DNA from: Laguncularia racemosa
Lineage: Eukaryota > Streptophyta > Magnoliopsida > Myrtales > Combretaceae
DNA length: 64,000 nucleotides
Assembly: GCA_037954665.1 (NCBI GenBank)
Contig: JBBMOL010000119.1
Coordinates: 1,178,001-1,242,000 of the forward strand
Direction of reading: 5' to 3'
Both the position numbers and the translations under genes were made by a program. The notes beneath the pieces are model-generated. The model had not been told where the DNA came from and searched no databases. It was given only the letters and a program-made list of their open reading frames with translations. Shown here in pieces: positions 1 through 11,704 of this stretch (position 1 is its first letter; each line of letters begins with the position of its first letter).

Positions 1-1
1 T

Positions 2-3000
2 GGTAGTACACCGGGGACAATCCCGGCTGATTGGACTGGAATATCTTTAGGAGATAATCTTCACCTATGCACGCTCGTGCAAGTACACATTTCTGTGCTT
101 TTGATTTATTGCCTCTCTCTTTCTCTATATGGCTAAATGGGTAAACTTTCTTTTTCCTTTCTTTTTTTTTTTTTTTGGTTAATTATCAAATCTAATATAA
201 GTCTTATGTAAAAATAAAGACTAACCCTTTTATTATAAACTTCCAGAGGGTATTTTAGCTTTTTTCTTATTTTCTAATGTATTTATATATAGGTCATGTT
301 TATCTGACTTGAACACTTTTTTTTTGCTGTTTTTAGTAACTTATTGCTGTGAGTCTTTGATGCTAAATGGTGCCATTTATTTCCATTTTTCAGTCTATAT
401 ATAATTGTTGCACGCTATCTTATTCTATCTCTTTAGCCTGGTTATGTGGAATTATGGGTAATATTGCCTGTACCTCTTTTGTTTTCTATATAGGGTGATA
501 CCCTCCTTTTTTGTGTCTTTACTAAAAATCAATGAAAATAGCTGAACTTACCAAAAAAATTTATGGATATTATTCTCTATTAGGTTTTATGAGTTTTAAT
601 GCAATTTTCTCTGTATATGCAGGGTATGTGTTTTAGCCTTCCAACTCCAGATGATCCCTTCAATGATAGACATGGAAAAAAGGATCTTAACATAAAGAAA
701 ACCAAGAAGAAAATAAAGACGAAGAACAGAACAGTTGGAAAGAATAGTTTGAAAGTTGACACTGGTGTGAAGACAGCAGAATCCTCTACGATTTTCAAAA
801 ATGAACATAAGAGTGGGCTTGCATCTACCAGTGACATAAATGTAGAGTGTGAAACTGATCTAGGTAGATTGAAGGTCAATTTAAAAGAGAAAAATGAGAT
901 CCAGAATCTGCAGGCTCCTGCCTGGACAATCTCAGATGGCCCATCTAAATTTCTTATTTTATGTTTGAAAACTATTGAGGATTCATTATGGCCTGATGAA
1001 GGAGACAATGGTGAAAGGATGAATCCTTTATTTTCTAATGCATGGGGCATTGAGTTTTGGAAAGTTTACGCAGAAGGAAAGGATATATTGGAAACAAGGG
1101 GGGCTAGTTTATTGCTGGAGCAAATTGCTTGGGTTGTTTCTGCTGCTGCTGATACTATTGCAAGAAAGGAGAAAGAAGGTCTGTCCTTCCCCAGTCCTTT
1201 CCTTTTATACCTTGTGCCCTCAAAGGAGAAAGCTAATCAGGTTGGTGGGCTGCATTATCTTTTTAACTTTTGCAGTTTGATTCTATCATTAGGTAACAGT
1301 GCTGGTAATATGTTGTTGTGGTTATTGTTTTAGTCCTGAAGATATAGGCCTTGCTAAGGTTACATTTGAGGCTTTTGAGATATGTGGTATTAGATGGCTA
1401 GATGGAGGACTTGCCTTTTTGTATTGACTATACTAGTATCGCTTGCTCTTTAAGCTTGAAAAATTGTTGTCAATCAACAGCCATAACCATATTCTTTTGT
1501 GTTTTATGAACTACAGAAATTACTGCTTGCCCTTGCTTGGAAAATATTGCATTAAATTTTACCCTTTCTTGAGTAGAAGGCCCTTTTTTTCTTTCTTCAT
1601 ATTGATTCTAATACAGCTATGAGGCTGATGCACATATTTTGGCCTTTGGTCAGGTTCGCTCTGTCTGCAAGCCTTTGAAAGCTCTTGGAATACATACAGT
1701 TAGTATACATTCAGGTGCTCCCTTGGATCATCAAATTAACGGGTAAATGTGATATTAATGTCTTGTTTTTTAGGATTCTTAATCTCATAGCTCTTTAAAA
1801 TATAATGTGATATTGTGGAAATGGTGAGAGGATTGTGAAATTGAGAAGCAGCGTTTACTTGATGTGGAGTAGATTTTTCTCCTTCATTGTCAAGGGATCT
1901 GATTTTTTTCCTGATTCTTGATCACATAGCTCTTTTGAAATATAATGTGATATTGTGGAAATGGTGAGAGGATTGTGAGATTGAGAAGCAGCGTTTACTT
2001 GATGTGGAGTTGATTTTTCTCCTTCATTGTCAAGGGATCTGATTTTTTCCTTTCTGCTGGGTGATCATTGCCCTTGCACAGATTTCATAATGAGCTTTAT
2101 TGATTTGAACATTCTGTGCATCATCTTTTTTTATCCCTTCATAAACAAATTATTGGAATTAGATATTGTGAAAACCCTCAAAACAATGTAGATCTCAGTG
2201 CTGAGAGATCTTTTGCAGGCTTGTGGTCAATTATTATTGATGACTACGTCTCATTGTTTTAGTTATATAAAGTTGGCATTATCCCAACCAACCAGCAGTA
2301 GGAAACAAGAATGGAAGATGCAGTTTATCAAAGTGACCAACCAACTTCTCTACTAATTGGACTGTTGGCATGTGCTCATATGATGTAAGAAAGGAGGCCC
2401 TTGTTAATGTAAAACATAAGTTTATTATTGTCCCACACTCCATGTGGACTTTTACCATGGTTTTGTGCTTTCAACCTTTGGAAATTTCCTATTTTAAAAA
2501 TGATACAGAGCAGTTCTTTCACTCTGCTATTTGAGTTTCCTGCTCAAATACACCAATTTAGCATGTTACTTTCTGTATGGTAAATCTGATGGAGCATTTA
2601 TTTGCCCTTAGATTTTATATTTTTTTGGGGTAATTCCCTTGGAATTTCATATTATGCTAATGTAGTATGACATTGAAAATTGTGAATGATGTGTAATGGG
2701 GAAAATTGTTTTGTTTGATGGAAGCTTTTCACTTAATTTTGATACGGAATTCATCTGGTAAAGACATACATGAGAGAAAGAGATGTGAGGGGAGAGAATA
2801 GTACTTTGACGTAAACATATGATAGGAAAGACCAAAGGGGTGTGATGGGAGAGAGGTTTTTTAGGGATAGAGAAACTGGAAACAAAAAAAAAAAATAATA
2901 ATAAAAAGAGAGAATTTTATGTGGTTGTAAGGGATCTTCCCTGTTTATGCTGTTAGTAAATTGTTTCTAAAAACAATATATTTGAAGCACCTCTTCAAAG

Positions 3001-6000
3001 AAGTGTAAAGTGGATCTTTGATTCTAAGTATGATGGAGAATTATTATGAAGAACCCCATAACTGATGCTAAATAATTGGAAAATGTTTCGTTTTTTTGTA
3101 TGAGGTGGTTTGGACCATAAAATAATTTGATGTGCCACTACTTGAGAGCTTGGGCCTCTTGGGACACTAGCTGATTGATGGACAACCATAGCAATTGTTG
3201 AGGACTGTCATTATGTTCAGCTGGGCTAAATGGTTACAGGAGCATAAATAGTTAAAAATGGTAATTGAATTTTTCTACCTTCAATCATGACAGATCAAAA
3301 GGGTTAGGCTCTATAGCTTATTGCTGGAGTTACTGTTTATCAAAGATAGCATCTCACTAGCCTGGGAAGACTTCAACCAGATTTCATGATGTGCAAAACA
3401 TAATTTTCCACTTAACTCCAGTATGAAGTGAAGAAAAGAAATTGAGGGATAACATTTCTCAGGCGATGCATCCTTGTGAAACAAATATTGCCTGACCATT
3501 AGAATTTGATCCTCTAGGTGACGGAAGCTTCCTTTCTGATCTTTGTGAGTCTTTGTTATTGAACTTTGTGCTTTTTCTTCCTTTGTCTAATCAAGCTCTG
3601 ACTGAGCGTTTTCCAGAGATGGGAGTTGATAACTTCCTCTTGTCTGTGTCTATAGGCAATTTTCATCCTTTTTTCATTCCATATCTTTTAGGTCTATCAT
3701 AAACCATAGAAACACTCCATTGACATTTTGTTGAGGCCTTCGCTTATTGGAGTATAATTTGCTTTGCAATAACCATCATATACAAACATGATGTCGTAGG
3801 CCTACTATATAGGTCTATTAGTAAGCTTGCTTATGCAACTTCTTCAGTTAATGAGTTTCTATATGTAATGTGGATTTCTAATCTTATATATGCCATGTGT
3901 AGAACAGCTATCTGGACTTGCAGCCGCACTAGTTTATCTATTTTTTATTTTTGCCTTACTGCCCTTTCTGAGTTTTCCATTTTCCTTCAACAGTTTGAAG
4001 ACCTGTGAGCCTGAATTCCTTATATCGACACCTGAAAGGCTTTTGGAGCTTATTTCCCTGAAAGCTGTTGATATATCTGTAGTCTCCCTGCTGGTACTTT
4101 TCTTTTGTGGATCATGGATATAATTCTATTTGTTTATCACTCTGTCTCTTTTTAATTAAAAGTTGCTTTGTGCAATTGATAACTATGTGCATATTATATT
4201 CAAATAGAGATTCGTAATATGGTTGAATTCTTACCAAATTTGATCAATACCTATCATCTTACAGGCATATTAGTTTAATGAAGTACTTTTGGTGTTTCCT
4301 TCAGCATTTTCAAAGTGATTCATTCTGTTGATCAATTCATATGTTACACAAAATAACTAACAATGTCTTCCCCTGACTGGGTTTACTGCTGAAATGCACC
4401 TGTACCATTTATAGCTGCCTTTTTATGAGATTGTTTTCTGATTAATTTCTTATTATTCACTTATATATCTTGAATTGCATTGTGCTCCACACTTGTTGCT
4501 ATAGGTTTTGTCAAGATATGGGAAACTTATGACCTTCATCCTCTTTATGACAAGTATTTTTAAGGAGGATCATGCTTCGCTTAATAAGACCACTTTAAAG
4601 GCTTTGCTGATCAATCTTGATTTTATACCCAACTTTAGCTGATCTCATGTAATATTATATAGTTCTTGCATGATCATGATGCTGAGCTTTATATATATAT
4701 ATATATATTTGGTTTTAGCTTTCATGCCATCTTTATCCATCAGAAACAGCTTCACTTTCTCTTTTAACTAGCTCTCACTCGTGTTACTCTGGTAGTTTGA
4801 AGTATTTAGACTTTGTAGTTAACATATATTAGTGTCTTATTTTCTTATAATTTTTATGCTTGATAGGTTGTTGATGGAAGAGGGATTATTTCTGATGGTG
4901 CTTCTTGTGCCAAGACAATTTCCATCAGGCAGCATATATCAGGAAGTCCACACACATGGCTTTTCAGTGATTGCTCTCCATATCCTTGTGTTCCTGCAGT
5001 GCAAAAACTCATGAGGGGTTCTGTTAGGAGATTATGCTTGGAAGATTCTATTGTGAGCCTAAGTTCATGCATTATTCAACATGTGAATGTTTGTAGCTCA
5101 GAAGAAGAAAAGCTATTGAAGGTTTGACCATCATAATCTTCCAAGGCTTTGTACACCACCTTATCTAAAATTCCAGTCTTGCTTGGAAAATGGATCTGTT
5201 GCCATCTCAACATATTCTCATGAGATTTAACACCACCCCACCACCACAAACCTACCCCACCCAACCAACCACCAACACCCAAAAAAAAAAAAAAAAATCT
5301 CATGAGCCTGCTGCATTCTTGCTTGTTTTGTTTGTCATGGTTATATAGTTGCCTCCAGTCTGGTACTTGCCGCTTCATTTCTTGTTTCTTGTGAAAAGAT
5401 TAATCTTTCAAGTCGGTTATCAAAGAAAGTGTCCAGATAGTTAGCTTCAATTATTTAAAAGATCCAGGATGGAATTCAGTGCTTTTTTATGGCAAAACAT
5501 AGTAGTCCATTGGTTGAATAGTTCATAGAATTGCTGCATGTTAAGATGGCTACATAAGTTACCACCTTAAATAATTGCTAAGGAATGATAACGGAGGATC
5601 TTCCTTGTGTTATGAATGATTTTCCTGCTTGGGATTTTCAACTTCTATACTATTGAGGCTAGTGCAAAATATGTGAGAGCTTTTGTCTCCCTAGTGGGGA
5701 ATTGCTTTTGTTGGCTGTTAGCTTGTTGCATGGCTCGTGTTTTTGCTCTAGCTGTGGCTTCATTAGTATTTATGAATCTTCTCTTTGATGTTGTTTTCAC
5801 TTCTTACTTTCGTTAAGGATTTTGAAAAGTTGATTGCCACGTTTTCAGAGTTAGCTTGAAACTAAACAGTCTCAAGATAGATGTTGAGGTAATTCTAAGA
5901 GTGGTAGAACAATTAATTTGTAACGATTAGCTACAAACATATTGTCTTAATGTGCGGGAATGCTATTATTGGTTCATTCAATACCTCTATACTGTGCTTT

Positions 6001-7346
6001 TACCAGCTAGAATTGGCATTGCCTGTTTTCCATTTCTTTCTTATAATTATTTCTCAAGCAATCGACCTATTTTTCCCCTACTCTTCATTTGGAAAATAAG
6101 TCATTTTCTGGAAGTTTTCTCCTCTGGAATTTTCTGCATGAAAGGCTGTTTTGATCTGTGAACCTATAGCAGTTTGGATGACACAATGTTAGAAGAAATT
6201 GAGGATGCTGTGATATGGTTGCTAGCTTTTCAATTTATTATATATAAAAGAAATTTCCATTTTTATTAAATATACAGAATGTGCAACTTTCTTGAACATG
6301 CAGTGTACTCATGAACCAAGTCAATTTTTCAGGGCTTCCAAGTTCTTGACATGGTTTGTCATGGTGATGCTTATCCAAGAAAGGTTCTGTATGTAGTGTG
6401 GAGGGATGAAAAATATAGTAAATTGGTTGCTGCCCTCAAAAAGAAAGGCTACTGCATCTCAAGTGGTGTGATCTGTAATCCATCTGAAGATGCTAATACG
6501 TGAGTTTTCATGATTATATTTTTATGATAATACACTACAATTGTTATTTCTTTATTCTTCATGCATTTGCATGACATGGGATATAATTATTTATTATTGG
6601 TATGGAAATATTCCGAAATAGAAGAATAAAGTAAACTCATCAGTAAAAGAAGACAGGTCAAACTAAAAAGAGAGTGCACATAAATCATGGTAGTAATAAA
6701 AAGAAGGTAGAATAGATTTTTTCTTGTATACTGAAATTCATACAATGTCGGTCTTACAGACATGGGGAGTCTCACATTTAGTCTTGGTTTATGCTTAATC
6801 ATTGTTTCTTCTCTAGAGAATGTAGCCACTGTCACCTAAACGCTTGTTTTGCCTATTATTTCTCTCAATTTCTTCACATCGCGCTGTTTTTCAAATATAT
6901 ATACTGTAAAATTATTTTTCTTCTGTAAGATGAATTTCACCATGAGTTTCAGATAACTAACCCCCAAAAAAAATATTTTCAGATAATCTGTAGCTGGAGC
7001 TTGCATGTTTCCTTCGTCATAACTATGCTTATATTCATCCTGTCTGAATTCCTGCAGCTTGACAAAGCCTGCCATTTCCGTGATGAATGCTAAAGAAATT
7101 TCAAATACAGATATAGGAGATTACGATGTGGTAATGATGCCCGATTTTGTTCCATCAATCACCAGTTATGTCCATGTCATTACAAAGATGGCTCGCTATA
7201 CGGTAAGAGGCATCTTGGAGAGTTTCTTCACCAAAGATAACGCACAGCTTGCGAAGCCCTTAGTTGAAATTCTTGAGCAGTGCGGGCAAGTCGTACCTCA
7301 TTCCTTGAGAGAATTCTCTCTTATGTACACCAAAATGGAAGAATAG
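2..7346 (+). CDS. Degenerate DEAD-box RNA helicase-like protein (3' part of gene, 7 exons)
   Basis: Exons read as 2-82 (weak), 623-1240, 1654-1742, 3994-4093, 4867-5121, 6333-6499 and 7058-7346 (stop TAG). All junctions are GT-AG and phases agree, giving about 532 codons; the start lies upstream or in the first, uncertain exon. The N-terminal third is a Lys-rich basic stretch (KKTKKKIKTK). A helicase-like core follows: a motif-Ia-like segment (LVPSKEKANQV), a clear motif Ib (STPERLLEL), then a second RecA-like half (KVLYVVWRDEKYSKLVAALK). The P-loop position reads ETRGASLLLEQ with no GKT, the DEAD position reads VVDGRGII, the SAT position reads FSDCS, and no HRIGRTGR-like motif VI is present. 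By family knowledge such a protein should not hydrolyse ATP; a scaffold role in RNA metabolism is only inference. Introns are large (one is 2.25 kb). The reading frame is intact, which argues against a simple pseudogene. Confidence 0.78.
1774..2050 (+). repeat. Tandem duplication of ~139 bp inside a helicase-like gene intron
   Basis: Two adjacent copies (about 1774-1912 and 1913-2050) share long identical blocks such as the one beginning TATAATGTGATATTGTGG at 1801 and again at 1941. Only scattered substitutions and small indels separate them. The duplication is wholly intronic and does not alter the coding frame. Confidence 0.85.
4690..4708. repeat. (AT)n microsatellite in intron
   Basis: A pure AT dinucleotide run lies within the intron between the 3994-4093 and 4867-5121 exons. 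No function is implied. Confidence 0.9.
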
Positions 7347-7900
7347 TTTTAACTTTTTTTTTTTTGGCAAATTAGATAATATCTCCAATTGGAATGCAAT
7401 TCATTTTTGTTCTCTCCAAAGATATTCATGGGCTCATTTCTGGAATTTATTGGTCATGGCATATGTACAAAGTCCATATCCAACTGTAGTCGAAGCCATA
7501 CTTAGTTAAAAAGAGTAAGAATGTGTGTGTGTGTGTGTAGCAGTTACTGCTTTTCAGAGATGATGGTAAAAACCCATCTGAGGGGATATTAATAAACCTA
7601 AAATCTGAGAATAATGATGAGAAGGTGAAAAACTTTGAAAGAAATAATAATACCTGGGCAATTGATTTCATCATTGTGACTCGAAACCATGTCTTCCCCC
7701 ATCTTGTTTTCACGAGTAGATTCTAACTAAAGTAATGATTTACCGCAAGATGCTTAGCTTAAGTCATGCATCCTATCCTCTCTAATTATCCATGAGGTTT
7801 GGCATAAACACACTAAGATCAAAGGAGTTTAAGGGAGCCAAGTATCCACTATAGGATGTTGTTTGCATCAAATTCCTAATAATCTATTCAACATAGTAAT
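7347..7900. other. 3' flank of the helicase-like gene, no gene seen
   Basis: AT-rich sequence follows the stop codon and should hold the 3' UTR and polyadenylation region. A short (TG)n run lies near 7522-7538. No long open frame with coding character was recognised on either strand. Confidence 0.6.
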
Positions 7901-7929
7901 TACTTAAGAGGCAGTTATTGGACTATGGC

Positions 7930-8160
7930 TATCCATGTAAGTATTTCTTGGTGGACCAGCAAGAGGAGTTGACAATTATTCCTGCTAGCAACAAATGTTT
8001 AGAGAAAGAAGAAGGAGACCAATGTAAGTGTTAGCTGCCAAAAAGAGACAACTAGCAGATCTCATGTTTGCTGGCGATGTAAACGGATTGGACATTTTGC
8101 ATCACAATGTCTCAAGGGAAGCCATGCAATGACGAATCTGAAAAGATCGACTAACCTTTT
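7930..8160 (+). pseudogene. Retrotransposon gag relic with CCHC zinc knuckle
   Basis: A short + strand frame contains a perfect CX2CX4HX4C zinc knuckle (CWRCKRIGHFASQC, 8069-8110), preceded by a Lys/Arg/Glu-rich stretch. This is the nucleic-acid-binding motif of LTR retrotransposon Gag nucleocapsid segments. Neighbouring sequence has stops in all frames, and no reverse transcriptase or LTR could be paired with it. It is therefore probably an orphan fragment, though a fragment of a host zinc-knuckle gene cannot be excluded. Confidence 0.5.
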
Positions 8161-10930
8161 ATAGGAGTGGAAAAGGTATATTTCTTACGAGATATTAAGA
8201 TATGATTTTTCATTTTACATATCGCACATAAGTTTATAGATATTTTATAAATTCCACTGCGTTTTTCTAAAACTACAAAATCCAATAATGGGTTCAATCT
8301 CTATACATTTGTTGCTATAATCTTCAAACATTCCGCTAAGATTATAAAGCTTGGGAGTAGTTTAGTTATAGGATCATTAAATTCTATAGTTGATCGTGTA
8401 GATAATCAATGTTGTAAGATAAAGGCTTTTCATATAAACCTAGATCAACCAAGTTTAAGGAAAAGCGAATTTGAGGATTATATTCTCAAAAGGCAACTCA
8501 ACTCGTAGTTTCATCACAAGTTGTCATTATTCTAATGATTATGATGCGTTTGAAGGAGTAAAACTATGTTCTATTAATTAGAAAGATCATAGAGTGGCGT
8601 CTCCCATATTCATCATTTTCAATTTTCTGCTATAATCTTTAGCATTCATATCTAACTTTAGCACAGAATAGTTTACCTAGTAGCATTTGTATCTATCGTG
8701 TAGTTTTAGGAGAAACAGGCTCAAATATATAAGAGCCATGTCATTATAGTTTTTTTTTTTTTTTACTGATAATATCCATTCCGCTAGAAAAATCTAATAT
8801 TAAGCATGATGTACAAAGCATAATCAATCAAGTCTACTTTACAATAGAGTTTAGTGATAATTACAATATATTAAGCGAAGGTAATACGAGGGATTGCTAG
8901 GAATTTCGGATTCTGTTACAAACAAAAGAAATATAGGTAGCTTTCGTTTCTAGTGTAGTACACCATAACGCAAGGAGAACAGTCCGTGTTTAGTGTGCTA
9001 TGTGCACAAGAAGATTTGTGAATTTTTTTTTTTTTAAAATGTTATATGCCATTTATCATGTATAAGTAATACATTTAAATAACGATTTTAATAGTTATAC
9101 TATTTATATTATCTTAATTTATTATAACCATATTTTCCTACTCCATCTCTATCTTATTACCACCATCACTACAATTATATCACCAATATTATTAACTCTT
9201 CACTGCCTGCATAGCACCATTATAATAATAGTTGCGGGTATAAACGATCAATGATATGCTATCGATGTTCAATCCAACGTAAACGACTTCAAGCACCTTT
9301 ATCTCCTATCTTAATATAAGTATCTAGGTTGAGGATTTGCCAATGAATATTCTTATGGTATAAAGTAAGGTGTTTATTTTAAGATCGATCCTCTGGGAAA
9401 CACTAATTGCTATCTTCTACTATTATTTCTTTTTATGTTGTCTAACATTTTATCATTATGGGATTCTTGATTCTTGCAAAGCAATTCTAGCTATTGTGCT
9501 TTAAAAATATAGCAATCTAGACATTTGTATATATACAAATGGGACTCATAAATACTTTACAAAATGTTAAGAAATTTTCTTTAACAGATAAAGTGGAAAC
9601 ATTTTTTAAACAATGAATTCATTCAGATGTTAATGTAGTATTCCAAAGGCCCAATAGATCGTCTTGGTAATTAAAAAGTATAAAATAAAATTCATCGAAC
9701 TAGAGCTACTTTGGACTCGTCATTTGGACAAGACACCATACCTTCAATCCTCATCTAACGTTTACATTAATTTATAATAAAATCCGAAGGTTGACTATCA
9801 TTTTCTTCCAGTATCCATCTGTATTATGCAACCTAACTTCCTCGGGCTCCTCCCATTAAATAAACCCTAGTAGGAAGCAACCCCAATCCCTTTTTTCTTA
9901 ACTTATTATTAGTGAGACCATATACTTGTGGTATATTAATTTAAAGAAATAAAAAAATCCTAAATAACATGCTAAGAGATAGTTATAGTATTAGCGTATT
10001 AAGGAAAAGGGAAATAAATCATCTAAAGTTACTTTAATTAATTTTTTTCAAATTTACCCTCATAAGATACTACTACATATAACAATGGTTGATATTATAA
10101 TAAAAAAAATAATATCATAATTATGTCAAAATATATTTCTAAAATTTAAACAATCTCAATAATTCATTTCTAAATTTAGATCCTAATAAAAATATGTTTT
10201 GATGTAACTACTATGATGGAATATTGGTGTATAGGTGTACAGTAAAGTAATAACCAACTTTTTAGTTGTAAAAGTATGTAGCTTAAAAGTAGGATGATAA
10301 AATACTACAAGTGACAAAATGTAAATAAATAAAAAAAGTAAGGCTGGAAGTTTAATTTTATGTATCAAAGATATTTAAAGGGGTGTAAAATTGAAAAGGC
10401 AATATATTTACTTAATATTATATTATAGATAGATAACTTATTTTTGTCTTACAGAATTTCATGGAATTTTTTAAGATGCTTTGTCTTAAAGTACTTGTAG
10501 TATTTTATACTAACTTTGAATAGCTTTTTAAAGATTATTTTAGTGGTAAAAAAAAAAAAAATAATTTGTGCTCTTACGAAGCTACGACTATTTTACAAAT
10601 TGCAAAGAAGCAAAATCTAATAGTCTCAGACAAAATACATACAAAAAAATTAGCAGTAGTGGTGCTTAAATGAGAACCTGGTTTTAATCCCCTATCATTG
10701 TTAGATTAGCTATACCATCGGAAACATTATATACCAATTGACAGGATTCATACAACTAGATTTAGGTTGCTTTCTACGTACGAATAGGACCCCAAAAATT
10801 GGTTTCCATGTGGAAGAGAAAGTCGGTAGCTCGTACGAATATTCTACATCTACCCGTTGTGTGAGTTAGCTTGGGATAATGAACAGAAATTAAAGTTTGA
10901 TGAATGATGATCTTAATAAATACTAATGTC
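8161..10930. other. AT-rich intergenic sequence, no gene recognised
   Basis: The sequence is stop-rich in all frames, with poly-A and poly-T tracts. About 8270-8500 contains a short readable + strand stretch possibly continuing the gag relic, but no family could be assigned. A 20-bp perfect palindrome lies at 9522-9541. Confidence 0.5.
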
Positions 10931-11230
10931 AAATTTGATATACATGAATTGGAGTGGAATGAAATGTTATATAGTCATATTTATCAAAAATATCCTTAAT
11001 TTGTGTATGTGATAAATATATATTAAGAAGGTTAAAGAATTTATTTAAGTAATTGTAATTAATGAAGCAAAATAGAATCATGATTTCCCGTTTGCTTAAA
11101 GGCGGAATTGAATTTAGTTGATTCCAATGAATTACAATTTTGGCTTCTAAAAATGCTTCCAAATATAGTAAAAGGAATAGAATTTGGAATTGCAGTTCCA
11201 TTCTTAATCCATTCCAACATACCAAACATA
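10931..11230. mobile_element. MITE-like element (copy A)
   Basis: The ends are imperfect terminal inverted repeats. The left end reads AATTTGATATACATGAATTGGAGTGGAATGA; the reverse complement of the right end (11201-11230) begins TATGTTTGGTATGTTGGAA. The interior is AT-rich and non-coding. The length and the GTTTGG-type terminus fit a class of plant MITEs, but a target duplication was not confirmed. Confidence 0.4.
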
Positions 11231-11423
11231 ACATGAGTGATGAAGTTAACAAGACGTTTTGTTGTATTTGGTATGCATGGAGTTGGTTGATTGAAAGTTA
11301 TAGGAAAAAAAAAAACTAAAAATGATAGATCAAAATCTTGTGTCGATAGAAACAAATGAAAATCGTGGTGATGGTGTTAGACTCGCTTCTAACTTCAACA
11401 CAACTCCTTAAATCACTTACATT

Positions 11424-11704
11424 ACATTTGGTTTGTTGGAATTGAATAAGATTGAAATGGAATTGTAATTCCTTCCGTATTGTTTTGTTTAATGATAGAT
11501 GTATTTTTAGAATAAAAGTTACATTTCATGAAAAATAGTTATTTCTACACTAAAGGGAAGGAATCCAAATTCTTTATTTATTCTACATTATAGAAAAAAT
11601 GGGCATTTCTTATAATATAACTTTTGCAAATCAAATAAAAGAATAGTCATTCCACAATAATAAATGCAGAATGACAATTCTATTTCAATAAACTAAACAT
11701 GGTA
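11424..11704. mobile_element. MITE-like element (copy B)
   Basis: The left end (CATTTGGTTTGTTGGAAT) is complementary, with mismatches, to the right end (11682-11704), whose reverse complement reads CATGTTTAGTTTATTGAAAT. The pairing continues inward through AATGGAATTG-type blocks. The roughly 280-bp interior is non-coding. The termini resemble those at 59916-60240, suggesting one family. The superfamily (Harbinger-like or another) is not settled because the target duplication is unclear. Confidence 0.5.

Noticed and set aside
5076..5378. Minus-strand frame with Gly/Trp-rich run in a helicase-like intron
   Set aside because: It arises from an A/C-rich low-complexity tract (CCACCACC, poly-A) within an intron.
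10650..10710. GGTTTTAATCCCC resembling a B box with GCAGTAGTGG upstream
   Set aside because: Both boxes deviate from consensus and stems cannot be formed; likely chance.
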